From Candidatus Pacearchaeota archaeon (GTDB lineage Archaea > Nanoarchaeota > Nanoarchaeia > Pacearchaeales > GW2011-AR1): a stretch of DNA of 62,807 bases. Positions 18,148 to 27,075 of the stretch are shown here, in pieces. The notes under the pieces are model-generated. The model was not told the DNA's origin. It made no database searches and saw only the letters and a list, made by a program, of their open reading frames with translations. The stretch is taken from assembly GCA_023228245.1 (NCBI GenBank), contig JALOBN010000001.1, positions 1 through 62,807 on the forward strand, written 5' to 3'. Within the stretch, counting starts at the first letter, position 1. Every line of letters begins with the position of its first letter. The translations under genes and the position numbers were made by a program.

Positions 18148-18875
18148 TAGAAATTATGCACGAATGTCAATCGACCTTCGGCAGCTCCATTGTTCATTTC
18201 ACGCACGCGATGACTCATCTCGTAGCCGAGGAACAACCCAAGTGAGTTACCAGCCCCAAACGCCAACTCAACGTGGCCGCCGAGCGGTGCTGCGGTTGTC
18301 CCCTTCACGCCGTAGCCTTGCGTGTTGAGGTTGTACATGAACTCCATCTGCGGCCCCACGCTGAGGAACTTAGTGGCCTTGTACAGCACCCAGTTGCGCG
18401 TATGGATGTAGTCGCTGTAGACGGGGTTGTGGAAGGGCGAATACAGAATAGTCCACCACCATGACTCAAAGTAGATCTTGTCGAGGTTGATGATGGTGTA
18501 GAGCTGCGGAGCATTGATTGCCACAGCACGCTTCGCTGCCCAATCAAAAGCAATGCCAGCCATCGGAGTTACCGTGAGCGGGCCGAGAGTGAGGGCGGGT
18601 CCGAGGTCGAACTCGCCCCACCATGAATTGACGAGCTTGGGAGCGCCGGTTGGATCAACGCTCATACCTGGGTAGTTCTCGGGGATGAAGACGTCAGCGG
18701 AGATGCCCAGGGCTTTCGTCAAAGGATAAGTTGCGCCAGCCCAGAGTTGCGTGCCGAGCATGTAATCCTGATCGAAACGGAAGTAGCTCGGGATCGGTTG
18801 TTCTGCTGGCGGAGGTTCTGCGGCAGCGGCGATACATGAGAGGAGTGTTGTTATCAGAAAGATTTGAGTTTTCAT
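18147..18875 (-). CDS. Exported outer-membrane-type protein (DUF6733-like)
   Basis: 242 residues from the ATG at 18875 (MKTQIFLITTLLSCIAAAAE), a clear signal peptide; the longer frame is rejected because it overlaps the previous gene. The mature part is rich in alternating aromatic and Gly residues with beta-strand spacing (YMLGTQLWAGATYPL, GPALTLGPLTVTPMAGI, GHVELAFGAGNSLGLFLGY) and ends in F, as outer-membrane barrels do. The pattern recalls DUF6733 proteins. A phage could use it to alter the host surface or block superinfection; that is inference. Confidence 0.6.
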   Translation of the reverse strand: MKTQIFLITTLLSCIAAAAEPPPAEQPIPSYFRFDQDYMLGTQLWAGATYPLTKALGISADVFIPENYPGMSVDPTGAPKLVNSWWGEFDLGPALTLGPLTVTPMAGIAFDWAAKRAVAINAPQLYTIINLDKIYFESWWWTILYSPFHNPVYSDYIHTRNWVLYKATKFLSVGPQMEFMYNLNTQGYGVKGTTAAPLGGHVELAFGAGNSLGLFLGYEMSHRVREMNNGAAEGRLTFVHNF

Positions 18876-18876
18876 A

Positions 18877-19395
18877 TTAATACGATATCTGTGCGCAGAG
18901 GTACAATTTGATAGGTTTGTCAATACCGAGGCCGCCCATTACAGCCTCTAGCAATTCGGTAGCGTCTTTGATCTGCTCAAGGCTAATGCCTGCCGGCAGC
19001 GCCATATCACGCGGCCTCGAACAATTGAACCCGATCAGTTTGAATCCGAGTGCGAAGATGGATAAATTCCCGTCATCTTCGCATCCATTGTATTGCAAAG
19101 GATCGACTCGATGAAGTTGGCAATCCCTCTCATTGGGGCAGCTGATCCATCGAGTGAATAGAGAGTCTGCGTCGTAACGAACTGACGCTGCGTATTTCGT
19201 GAACGCCTCAGTGAAAGATCGTCCCATGGTTTCTTGAAGACGGCTTCCGCAAATTCCGCAGAACGAAGCAGAAGAATGGGCCTCGATCACGTGCTGCTGT
19301 GGACACTTCTTCCACCCTTGCGGCACCTCGGTCATTACCTCTCCCGGTTCGAAGAGAAAGCCAATGACGAGCTTGGTTGTAATGTCTACTCCCAT
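18877..19395 (-). CDS. Hypothetical protein with Cys motif
   Basis: 172 residues. CPQQHVIEAHSSASFCGICG at 32-50 looks like a zinc ribbon, and two more Cys pairs (SCPNERDC, FNCS) occur later. The remainder is alpha/beta without a recognised family. The stop is one base from the next start, so the pair is probably translated together. Confidence 0.6.
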   Translation of the reverse strand: MGVDITTKLVIGFLFEPGEVMTEVPQGWKKCPQQHVIEAHSSASFCGICGSRLQETMGRSFTEAFTKYAASVRYDADSLFTRWISCPNERDCQLHRVDPLQYNGCEDDGNLSIFALGFKLIGFNCSRPRDMALPAGISLEQIKDATELLEAVMGGLGIDKPIKLYLCAQISY

Positions 19396-19399
19396 TTAA

Positions 19400-19483
19400 T
19401 CACCAATACTTTATGACGAAGTGGATGATGGTATAGATGATTGTGATCGCCAAACCATAAAATCCAATTGTTGTTGACCACAT
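19400..19483 (-). CDS. 27-residue membrane peptide
   Basis: MWSTTIGFYGLAITIIYTII then HFVIKYW: one transmembrane helix and little else. It fits exactly between two genes (4 bases before the next ATG, 14 after the previous stop). No clear Shine-Dalgarno (TAAAG only). Confidence 0.4.
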   Translation of the reverse strand: MWSTTIGFYGLAITIIYTIIHFVIKYW

Positions 19484-19497
19484 CTTTAGCTGGAGGG

Positions 19498-19779
19498 TCA
19501 ATCTTCCAGGAACATGTTCGCGATACTGAATACGGTTGAAGTTCTTATCTTTGCTACTTCTGGTGTTGGTGATGAGTTCGTGGGGACTGATAGTTTGAAG
19601 AACCTACCGTCTTCATTTTGTTTTGCAGCGGCCCTTGCTTCGTCCCTTGCAGCGGTACAATTTGGGCAATCACACTCTGGCGCGTCTGGGTCTTCTTCTT
19701 GTTCTGCTTGTATGTCCTGAATGAGTTTCAGCATTAGCATCCGCAGAATCGGCGGAGGTATCATCTCAAATGGATTCAC
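19498..19779 (-). CDS. Hypothetical protein with CxCxxC site
   Basis: 93 residues. N-terminal amphipathic helix (MIPPPILRMLMLKLIQDIQ), acidic segment, then ECDCPNCTAARDEARAAA, a short metal-binding site on a helix. Lies six bases downstream of the ABC ATPase gene and could belong to that operon. Function unknown. Confidence 0.55.
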   Translation of the reverse strand: MNPFEMIPPPILRMLMLKLIQDIQAEQEEDPDAPECDCPNCTAARDEARAAAKQNEDGRFFKLSVPTNSSPTPEVAKIRTSTVFSIANMFLED

Positions 19780-19785
19780 ATCTCC

Positions 19786-20598
19786 TCACAGTGACATCAT
19801 GAAGTCTTCGATTTCCTGCACCATGTGAATGAATGCAGATTCGCGCTTCATCTGTCGATTGCGGACTAGGGGTAGTGGTGAAACAAACTCCTTGATGATG
19901 TTGCTTGGGCTTCCGCCCATAACATAGATTCGATCTCCAAGATAGACTGCTTCATCGATTGCGTGAGTGACCATGATGATGGTTGGTTCGATGCTCGTCC
20001 AGATCTCGGCGAGCAAGTCTTGCATCTTGCCACGAGTCTCGATGTCGAGAGCGCCGAATGGTTCATCCATCAACAGGATCTTGCTGTCATACGCCAAGCT
20101 GCGAGCAATTGCAACACGCTGCAGCTGACCGCCTGAGAGCGTTGGGGCTTTGGCGAACTTGTGCTCGTGCCCTTTCAGCCCAACTTTCTCGATCATCTCC
20201 ATCGCCTTGGCTTCGCGCTGCTTCTTGGGGACGCCGCGATACTCCAACCCAAGCGCTACGTTCTGCAAGACGGTGTAGTGCTCGAATGATGAGTAGGCTT
20301 GGAACACCATGCCAACGAAGTCCGAAGCAAGTCGAGGACGGCCGGAAATCAAAACCTCGCCAGAAGACGGAGTTTGGAGCCCGCTCAGATAGCGAAGGAT
20401 GTGACTCTTGCCGCAACCAGACGACCCGAGAATGACAACAAACTCACCTTTTCCTGGTAAATCCTCAATGAGAAGATTCAGGTCTTCGATGACAACATGT
20501 TCCTTACCACCAGTGTCTTTGTAGACTTGTCGAATGCCCTTCAGCTCCAGGATATCTGGAAGATCGGTATTCACCATTGGTACAACTTGAGCTGCCAT
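19786..20598 (-). CDS. ABC transporter ATPase, NitT/TauT type
   Basis: 270 residues from the ATG at 20598 (GAGG five bases upstream). It couples ATP hydrolysis to transport through the adjacent permease. Walker A GSSGCGKS at about 57-64, Q-loop FQAYSS, signature LSGGQ, Walker B ILLMDEPFGALD, H-loop THAIDEA, in canonical order and spacing. Best fit is the nitrate/sulfonate/taurine importer group. It forms an operon with the permease (7-base gap), the substrate-binding/OmpA fusion and two coiled-coil genes. All catalytic residues are present, so the protein should be active. Confidence 0.92.
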   Translation of the reverse strand: MAAQVVPMVNTDLPDILELKGIRQVYKDTGGKEHVVIEDLNLLIEDLPGKGEFVVILGSSGCGKSHILRYLSGLQTPSSGEVLISGRPRLASDFVGMVFQAYSSFEHYTVLQNVALGLEYRGVPKKQREAKAMEMIEKVGLKGHEHKFAKAPTLSGGQLQRVAIARSLAYDSKILLMDEPFGALDIETRGKMQDLLAEIWTSIEPTIIMVTHAIDEAVYLGDRIYVMGGSPSNIIKEFVSPLPLVRNRQMKRESAFIHMVQEIEDFMMSL

Positions 20599-20605
20599 GG
20601 ATACC

Positions 20606-21391
20606 TCACGAATACTTGTGTGGATTGATGAGCATGTCCAGCCCAAGGAATATCTTATCTTGGACGTAACCAACCAAGATGATGACTGCCAGTAGTGCGA
20701 ATGTCTTGTCGGTGCGCCCCGCTCGCGCTGAGCCATAGAGCAAACCGCCAATACCACCTGTGTTATTCATCATCTCAGCAACGATGATGTAGGTCCAGCT
20801 TATCGCAACTAGCACCTGAATGTCCAGCACAATACGACTTCGCACATGCGGAAAGAAGACTGTGCGGAACATCTGGAACTTCGTTGCGCCCAAGGTAAAG
20901 GCAGTCTGTTGATACAGCACTGGAACTTCTCGCACTCGCTGAACAACCACCGGCAGCAAGTAGACACTGATCCCAAAGGCGAGGAACTGGATCTTCATCA
21001 TGTTTTCGATTCCGAACCACACCATAAAAAGCCCGGTCAAGGCCGTTAGTGGAAGGTACCGAATCGAGTCAACTGGCTTGCTGAACATCCCGTGTGGTAT
21101 CGGGAACATCCCAATCCCGAACCCGAGAGGCAGGCAGATCGCAACCGCCTCCAAGTAGCCCATGAGATTAAGGAAGCACGAATACAGGAGGTTCCGAACC
21201 ATGGCATCTTTGAAGTGCAGATCCGGAATGGTTTGAATTACCGCCAATGGTGACGGTAGGATGCGCGGACCGACCAAGCCAGTTGCGCAGATACCAGCCC
21301 AAAGAGACAGCAAAGCGAGGATGCCAGCAACTTGTAACGCCGTTGACATCCTCGGACTTGGCGTCCCTCGTATTTCCATGAGGGATGACAT
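20606..21391 (-). CDS. ABC transporter permease, NitT/TauT type
   Basis: 261 residues with six predicted transmembrane helices, first at about 18-38. The binding-protein-dependent permease signature (EAA-like loop) is at about 172-190: QQTAFTLGATKFQMFRTVFF. Sits in the inner membrane with the ATPase. The C-terminal VGYVQDKIFLGLDMLINPHK matches the end of SsuC/TauC-type permeases. The gene lies between the ATPase and the substrate-binding fusion, four bases downstream of the latter. Confidence 0.9.
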   Translation of the reverse strand: MSSLMEIRGTPSPRMSTALQVAGILALLSLWAGICATGLVGPRILPSPLAVIQTIPDLHFKDAMVRNLLYSCFLNLMGYLEAVAICLPLGFGIGMFPIPHGMFSKPVDSIRYLPLTALTGLFMVWFGIENMMKIQFLAFGISVYLLPVVVQRVREVPVLYQQTAFTLGATKFQMFRTVFFPHVRSRIVLDIQVLVAISWTYIIVAEMMNNTGGIGGLLYGSARAGRTDKTFALLAVIILVGYVQDKIFLGLDMLINPHKYS

Positions 21392-21395
21392 GGTT

Positions 21396-22952
21396 CTAGT
21401 TTTCTAGGATCTGGAAATCGGTTCTTCGGTTCTTGGATAAGCACGCTGGTGTATCTTCAGAGCAGAGCGGGTTGCTGGGGCCAACGCCATCGCCATTTGG
21501 AGGAGAGAATCGGTTGCGGTCGAAGCCATGCTGAGTGACAAGGTAGTCCACAACCGCTTTTGCACGTTCTTTGCTGATGCGCGTATTGGTCGCAGGGTTT
21601 CCTGTGTTGTCGGTGTTCCCGATGATGCGAATGTGCTGACTTGGAAAGGCCTTAGCCGCATCGATGAACAGCATGTCGATGATGCCCCGAGCGTTCTCAT
21701 CCAACACTGAACTACCACTTGCAAAGCTCACCTTGACTGGCTTGCTGGCAATCGCCTTGGATTGTGCGACAGCGGCAGTGGGGGCTGTGAACGTAGCCTT
21801 CTGCTCAGCAACGCCACCTTGAGCCGCATCGAGACCTAGGCCTTTGATGAACTCCAGATCAACGATCTTTTCCCAAGGAAGGGGGTTTGACGCGAGATTG
21901 AGTTTCCCGTAAACGGTAGTCATCTTCTCGTAGAGTTGCTTACCAGTCACGCCTGTGTAGTTTGGCGCGAGCCCGAAGAACTCCAAGTTGTCGCCATAGG
22001 TTGCTAGTCGAGTGTTGTTAATGGCGCGCAACGCGAACTCAGGATCTACACCAGTCAGACTCTGTTGCAAGATCTGTGCAGCCTGAGCTTTGGCGGCTGG
22101 GCTATCATTGATCTCCTTGGCACCCTGCAACCAACCACGCACCAACTTGACGAAATCACCCTTACGCGCTTGGTAGACATTCTCCTTGACGAAGAAGCCA
22201 TCAGCGATGATATGTGTGGCCTTCTTGGTATTGATGAGCACCGAGGAGCCCTTGACTGCATTGATACAACCATCGTCATCCGGAGACCAGACAACTGCCG
22301 CATCGACGTTGTTTGACTTGAATGCTGTCGCCGCATCGATAGCGCTGTTCTGCTTGACGATGGTAACATCCATCATGCTGAGCCCTCCCATATCCAACAT
22401 CCACAGCAAGAATGTGTGGCTTGGTGTGGCTTCGGCAACTGCAATCTTCTTTCCAGCAAGATCTGTTACGGACTTAATGCCGGATCGAACAACGATAGAA
22501 TCACCACCGCGAGACCAATCAGCCTGGAAGAGGAACCTTACTCCACCTTCGATGCCACCAGACTCTGTGGGGAATGAGTCGATGGTAGACCACATAGCAT
22601 CCATTTTGCCACCACGGAATGCGGCGCGCGACGCGGCGAAGTCATCCATGACAGTGAAGTTCACGCAGATACCGTCTTTGTGGTAACGCGAATTGGAGTT
22701 GTCTTTGAAGCCTTGGTTCCAGAATTGGCCGCCGACATATCCACCCCAAGTTACGACACCGATTTCGAGGCACTTGTTAGACGGAGCCGCATTGCCATCA
22801 GAGAGTTCGCCAGAGCCCTTTGCCATGAGACCCGTAACATCGCCAGCCTGCTGCCCTTTGGGGATGATCTTGTCCCGGTAATGGAAGGTTGCGAGGAGTC
22901 CGCCGACTACGGCTACTAGAATAACTACTTTGCCTGCTGGTTGAATTCCCAT
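21396..22952 (-). CDS. Periplasmic substrate-binding protein fused to OmpA-like domain
   Basis: 518 residues. N-terminal membrane anchor or uncleaved signal (VVILVAVVGGLLATFHY, 9-25). Residues 60-350 form a NitT/TauT-type solute-binding domain (EIGVVTWGGYVGGQFWN, GGKMDAMWSTIDSF, KKIAVAEATPSHTFLLW, VDAAVVWSPDD). Residues 400-518 are an OmpA/MotB peptidoglycan-binding domain (SFASGSSVLDENARGIIDML, IIGNTDNTG, RISKERAKAVVDYL, NRRTDFQI). The fusion would tether the binding protein between inner membrane and cell wall. Established: OmpA-like domains bind diaminopimelate peptidoglycan. The ligand cannot be read from sequence. Confidence 0.9.
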   Translation of the reverse strand: MGIQPAGKVVILVAVVGGLLATFHYRDKIIPKGQQAGDVTGLMAKGSGELSDGNAAPSNKCLEIGVVTWGGYVGGQFWNQGFKDNSNSRYHKDGICVNFTVMDDFAASRAAFRGGKMDAMWSTIDSFPTESGGIEGGVRFLFQADWSRGGDSIVVRSGIKSVTDLAGKKIAVAEATPSHTFLLWMLDMGGLSMMDVTIVKQNSAIDAATAFKSNNVDAAVVWSPDDDGCINAVKGSSVLINTKKATHIIADGFFVKENVYQARKGDFVKLVRGWLQGAKEINDSPAAKAQAAQILQQSLTGVDPEFALRAINNTRLATYGDNLEFFGLAPNYTGVTGKQLYEKMTTVYGKLNLASNPLPWEKIVDLEFIKGLGLDAAQGGVAEQKATFTAPTAAVAQSKAIASKPVKVSFASGSSVLDENARGIIDMLFIDAAKAFPSQHIRIIGNTDNTGNPATNTRISKERAKAVVDYLVTQHGFDRNRFSPPNGDGVGPSNPLCSEDTPACLSKNRRTDFQILEN

Positions 22953-23007
22953 TAGATTGTCCTATCGATAAGTTGTTGTGTATTGGTTTATTGGGTTGAA
23001 TTGGTTA

Positions 23008-24048
23008 CTACTTGTTGAAGATTTTAGAGAATGAACTTGTGTGAGCGACGTTCTGCGCCATCTCGTCAGCTTCGAGTTCTTCGAGTTCTGCGGTTGATGG
23101 AGATGTGGCACTCTCTGCAATGCGCACGCGGCCCGCCTGGAGTGCGCCTGCTTCATAACTGAGAACACCATCTTTCTTCCAGTTCGCCAATAGCTCCAGC
23201 CCTTGGTCGTTAAGCACATCGCTCTTAAGATCCATGGTCTTCAACGAGCCTTCGGCTTGCTTCATGAAACGATCCATCTCCCCCAGCTTCATACCAACCT
23301 GATCAGTTACGTACTGGCAAGTCTGATCGAACAGGGCCTTAGCTTCGTCGCCGTTGATGAGTTCGGAAGCACCCTTCATTGCTCGGTAGGATTCCTTGAC
23401 GGCTTGGTACTCGTCAACCAGCATGGTAACTTGGTTGTCGGTGTCCAGATACAGGATGTCGAGGCGCTTCTCCATTTCTTCGAGAATCTCAAGCGTCTGC
23501 TTCATCTTATTAAGGCTGACCTGACGCCGTTTAATGAATTCCACTTCGCGTGCAGCAAAAGTTGCCTGTAAATTGGCTGTTGCCGTATCCCCACGTTTTT
23601 CGGCAGCTGCGGCTGTACGCATGTAACCTTGAGCGCCCTCAACCTTTTCTTTGCGCTGAGAAATGTCGCGCTCGACTTTCCCAACCTGTGCGGAAAGTGA
23701 TGTGACGTAGCCGCCGATCTTCTTCATCTTCTTCCGCATTTGCACAAGGTAGTTTTTGAGAATACCAATGGCATCAATGGCGATGAAGATACTGGTAACT
23801 AGACGCGCAAGAGACTGGAATGCCGTGCCGCACATGAATCGAAATCGCTCGTTCATCAGCAGGGCAGTTATTGAGCCAATGGTTCCAAGAAGGAAACCGA
23901 AATAGAGAGTGTTTTCAGCAAGCTTGATGAGTTGATCTAAATGGCTAAGGATTGCCATTCCGCCAACCACAGCGGCGGTACCTATCAAAATCATCCCGCC
24001 GGTACCTTCGGGCTTCTCCCAGAAACTCTTGATTTTAGATGTGTCCAT
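23008..24048 (-). CDS. Membrane protein with long coiled coil
   Basis: 346 residues. Two transmembrane helices at about 19-35 (GMILIGTAAVVGGMAIL) and 48-65 (LYFGFLLGTIGSITALLM), then an extended helical region of about 220 residues with heptads (ISQRKEKVEGAQGYMRTAAA, LNKMKQTLEILEEMEKRLDI). The architecture of a short membrane anchor plus long cytoplasmic coiled coil recalls PspA-like or scaffold proteins, but no signature proves it. It is cotranscribed with the ABC genes and the next coiled-coil gene, six bases apart. Confidence 0.75.
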   Translation of the reverse strand: MDTSKIKSFWEKPEGTGGMILIGTAAVVGGMAILSHLDQLIKLAENTLYFGFLLGTIGSITALLMNERFRFMCGTAFQSLARLVTSIFIAIDAIGILKNYLVQMRKKMKKIGGYVTSLSAQVGKVERDISQRKEKVEGAQGYMRTAAAAEKRGDTATANLQATFAAREVEFIKRRQVSLNKMKQTLEILEEMEKRLDILYLDTDNQVTMLVDEYQAVKESYRAMKGASELINGDEAKALFDQTCQYVTDQVGMKLGEMDRFMKQAEGSLKTMDLKSDVLNDQGLELLANWKKDGVLSYEAGALQAGRVRIAESATSPSTAELEELEADEMAQNVAHTSSFSKIFNK

Positions 24049-24054
24049 GTTTAC

Positions 24055-24729
24055 TTACTGTATGTAGGTATTGATCTTGTTACGATCAGAGTTGAGTCTT
24101 TCGACAATGGCAAGTTGTGTTGCTTCGAACGCAGAAGTCTTGTTCTTGATGTCTAGGTCAGCTTGTGCCTTCTCCATTCGAAGTTGGTCCTGTTGCCTTC
24201 TACGCTCACCAATTGCTGCTGTCAATTTCTGGATTTGGGCGGCATCTTGCTCGTTCAGCTTATCGAGGTCGGAGATGGTTTGGTCCTTGCCACTGATATC
24301 TGTTGCAGCTAGGCCTGCCACGTAGTTGTGGAATTCATGACCTTTAGTGGCGATGACCTTGAGGTAGTAGTCAATGGCCTCTAGCAGCTGTGGCTTGGTG
24401 ACCTTGGCGATTTGAGCGGAAGCAAACGCTGCCTGGAATAGCTTCGGCTCTGGAAGCCCGATGTTGGCCATGTTGGCAAGGACGTCGCGGAACTCGATAT
24501 AGTCGAATCCTGGGATGTTTGCCTCCAAGATCGCATCTTCGAGGATCTTGGCCATTTCCGGATCTATTTGGCCCGGAAGTGGCGGAGCGACACGGGCCAC
24601 TGGGGTAGCTGCAACCGTGGTCACTGGTTTTGACGCTGATGCTTTTGGAGCGGCAGGCGCTTCTGGTACTTCTGGATCGGTCGGTGTTCCATCTGGTTTG
24701 TAGAAAAGACTAGTGAATTTGCCTAACAC
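24055..24729 (-). CDS. Coiled-coil protein of the ABC/OmpA cassette
   Basis: 224 residues. Basic start (MLGKFTSLFYK), an Ala/Pro linker to about 55, a globular helical part (GFDYIEFRDVLANMANIG, LFQAAFASAQIAKVTK), and a coiled coil from about 155 (QTISDLDKLNEQDAAQIQKL, RRRQQDQLRMEKAQADLDI). It is first in the five-gene cassette by transcription order. The globular part may bind a partner; no family recognised. Confidence 0.7.
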   Translation of the reverse strand: MLGKFTSLFYKPDGTPTDPEVPEAPAAPKASASKPVTTVAATPVARVAPPLPGQIDPEMAKILEDAILEANIPGFDYIEFRDVLANMANIGLPEPKLFQAAFASAQIAKVTKPQLLEAIDYYLKVIATKGHEFHNYVAGLAATDISGKDQTISDLDKLNEQDAAQIQKLTAAIGERRRQQDQLRMEKAQADLDIKNKTSAFEATQLAIVERLNSDRNKINTYIQ

Positions 24730-24865
24730 TTACAGTCTCCTTGTACATTGTCCTTAGTAGCAGAATGAAATATTGGTTGACGATATCAGTTTGCTTAGCT
24801 CATGTCAATGAATTTGGGGGCCAGCCAGTTTCCAGTAGGGCTGGAACCAAATAAGACATTGCTAA

Positions 24866-25453
24866 TTAGTCTGTGGTAATTAGACGGCTGATTTTTTTGC
24901 GTGGAGGAGGGGGCGGATAATTCTTCCGTCCGGCCATCACTGGTGGGGTCTCAACCATCTGAAAGACCCCGTGGCTGATGTCAACGACGAACTGACACTG
25001 TACAGGGGTTTCCGGGCCTAGCGTTGGCTCTCTCACTATAGAGAGGGCCTCTTCGCCGGTAGTGCCAAGCCGAACAAGCACTGAGGCCAGAGCTAGTGCG
25101 GTGCGACCCTTTCCGGTATGACAGTGAACAAAGACCTTCTTGCCGTCCTTAAGTGCGGCGATGATTGTGTCAGCATCGCGGCAGAAAGCCTCTGCATCGT
25201 TCGGAGTGCCAAAGTCATCGATTGGAGAGTGAAGTTCCTTGGCGGGTCCTATGTCTCCGTGCGCATCTTCGAGCAAGTTCCAGATGATATTGATCCCCTG
25301 ACGTTCGCATTCACTGGTAAAGAAGCCGAGTTCCCACTTATGCCATTGTCGTCCAAAAAGTATCGCGCTGTATTGAGTCTTGATTTCGCCCTTGAAGATT
25401 GGGTACGCCGTCATGATGATGTCTTCAGGACTCATGTCGGTGTTAGTGGTCAT
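24866..25453 (-). CDS. Tyrosine/dual-specificity phosphatase
   Basis: 195 residues. The P-loop HCHTGKGRT at about 113-121 is the CX5R signature of Cys-dependent phosphatases (Cys nucleophile, Arg for phosphate). An upstream Asp in the NLLEDAHGDIGPAK loop could be the general acid. The C-terminus is Pro-rich (five Pro) and basic. It dephosphorylates phospho-Tyr/Ser/Thr proteins or possibly a phosphorylated nucleotide or RNA cap. Start overlaps the previous stop by four bases. Upstream of the ABC cassette in the same direction. Confidence 0.85.
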   Translation of the reverse strand: MTTNTDMSPEDIIMTAYPIFKGEIKTQYSAILFGRQWHKWELGFFTSECERQGINIIWNLLEDAHGDIGPAKELHSPIDDFGTPNDAEAFCRDADTIIAALKDGKKVFVHCHTGKGRTALALASVLVRLGTTGEEALSIVREPTLGPETPVQCQFVVDISHGVFQMVETPPVMAGRKNYPPPPPRKKISRLITTD

Positions 25454-26397
25454 TTGGGTGTTGGCTTAGGAGGGGGTGGGGGAGTTTTCTTGCTTACAGA
25501 ACTGATAGTAGGGGAATCATCAGGAACTGTCAAGTAGTTGGCAAGTTCTCTCTGTCGTTTTGTCTTATTCAAGAGTTCTAGTGCTGCATTATACTCATCG
25601 CCCTCTTCGACTGGGCGATTTAGGTATTGCTGATATTGCCACTGTTCATTAGTCGGGTGGCCGGGTTGGGCTACAGAACCCGACTCTGGATGAACCTGGT
25701 GCATGGCCAAATACCGTTTGTACCAATCACGATACTCCTTCGGCATGCGAACAAGGTGCTGTTGCATGAGCAAGGCTGTTGGGCGGCTGCCTTCCATCTT
25801 GGAGATATCGCGCAACCGAAGCAGCTCTTGATAGCGTTGCTGAGCATCTGGATTGACCGATCCCATTTCACGCTGCACCAACTTCTCCATCAATGAACCG
25901 GTGTTGTGAGCAAGCTGATCGATAGTGTCTAGATACGTAGAGAGGTGGAGCGCATCGTTTGGGCTTCTGGACTCTTCTACTTTCTGGATTAGCCGCTCCA
26001 GATGCAGGAGGTGTTTGGAAATGCTTGACCACGCTTTATTACCAGTGGCTGTTCTGAACTCTGAGAGAAAACCAGTGACAGCCATCTCAAGGCCTTTGGT
26101 GTATTCTCCATCAGCTACCGCTCGTTGTATCTCTTTCTTGAGCGGTTCGTTGGTGCTGCAATCAAACTCATAAGCAACCGCCTTTGTTCCAAGTTCAAAA
26201 ATCTCTTTTGCTCCTGGTATCAAATCGAATGCCATGAATTTTTGTATATTTTCCACTTCCTGCGAACTATGTATATCTTGAATAAGAGTAGGAATCAAAG
26301 CATGGAAAATTCGGAGAGCCATGTTCTCTCGAAGATCTGCAAAGGCGTATAGGGAATACGCCGTAGCCAGCTTCAGGATCTTGTTGAATTTAACCAT
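25450..26397 (-). CDS. Hypothetical helical protein, Pro-rich tail
   Basis: 315 residues, mainly helical. MVKFNKILKLATAYSLYAFA at the start could be a membrane-associated helix; the middle has many Glu/Arg/Gln helices, and the tail ends in Thr/Pro (PPPPPKPTPK). Coupled to the phosphatase by overlap, so it may supply or bind its substrate. The intergenic 26398-26427 separates it from a divergent plus-strand gene and must hold both promoters or leaders. No family recognised. Confidence 0.65.
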   Translation of the reverse strand: MVKFNKILKLATAYSLYAFADLRENMALRIFHALIPTLIQDIHSSQEVENIQKFMAFDLIPGAKEIFELGTKAVAYEFDCSTNEPLKKEIQRAVADGEYTKGLEMAVTGFLSEFRTATGNKAWSSISKHLLHLERLIQKVEESRSPNDALHLSTYLDTIDQLAHNTGSLMEKLVQREMGSVNPDAQQRYQELLRLRDISKMEGSRPTALLMQQHLVRMPKEYRDWYKRYLAMHQVHPESGSVAQPGHPTNEQWQYQQYLNRPVEEGDEYNAALELLNKTKRQRELANYLTVPDDSPTISSVSKKTPPPPPKPTPK

Positions 26398-26427
26398 ATA
26401 TTATCTACCTAACTATTACCATGGCAT

Positions 26428-27075
26428 ATGGGTATGGGATCGATCGCATTACCCGGCGCAATAGTTATGGTCAACAACGATCTATCATCAAGTGTGCAAA
26501 ATCGCCTACAAATTCAATTGCATATTGATGAGACAATCACCGGTCAAGAATTAGACCTCCGAATTGCTGCCGATCCAAACTATCCCCAAAGCATTCGAGC
26601 CATGCGTCAGCGGGTACTAGTAATGAGAGATTTTAGAGAAACCGCCAATCGCACCGTAATGGACGTTGTCATATTTGTGCGTGAGAGTATGGTATATGTT
26701 GAGTGCAATTGTTTCGGGCCAACTGGGAAAACTTTTGTGCTGAAGGATATTTACTGGGGGCAATTGGGAATCTATGAAACCAATCTCGACCGCACCTGCC
26801 AAACTGATGGGTGCGAATGTACGTCTCCGGTTGTGAATTGTGGATGTCGGACTCCAGTTTGCGATGGATATGGAAGGTCACCTTACTATCCGGCGCGATT
26901 TGACCCGAAGTACCCAGCCGAGAATCATTGGTACAATCAGGTTCGAGAATCCCATGTGTTCAGTAGTACTGGGTGCTGCGGGCAAACCACGGACCGCGTA
27001 TTATGTAGGCAATATTGGTGTGATACGCATGGGAATGTGATCCCCCAAGTTGACTGCCGATTGGTAAAGCAATAA
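26428..27075 (+). CDS. Cys-rich hypothetical protein (plus strand)
   Basis: 215 residues. The first half is beta-rich with a strand-turn pattern (TVMDVVIFVRESMVYVECNC), the second half has a dense Cys cluster (CQTDGCECTSPVVNCGCRTP, then STGCCGQ, CRQYWCDTH), likely multiple disulfides or metal sites. No signal peptide is evident. Start uncertain: the ATG at 26428 lacks a good Shine-Dalgarno; MVNNDLSS is an alternative. Function unknown. Confidence 0.55.
   Translation: MGMGSIALPGAIVMVNNDLSSSVQNRLQIQLHIDETITGQELDLRIAADPNYPQSIRAMRQRVLVMRDFRETANRTVMDVVIFVRESMVYVECNCFGPTGKTFVLKDIYWGQLGIYETNLDRTCQTDGCECTSPVVNCGCRTPVCDGYGRSPYYPARFDPKYPAENHWYNQVRESHVFSSTGCCGQTTDRVLCRQYWCDTHGNVIPQVDCRLVKQ

Noticed and set aside
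20087..20416. ORFs inside the ABC ATPase gene in other frames
   Set aside because: G/C-rich coding DNA gives long shadow frames; the ABC ATPase frame has all motifs.
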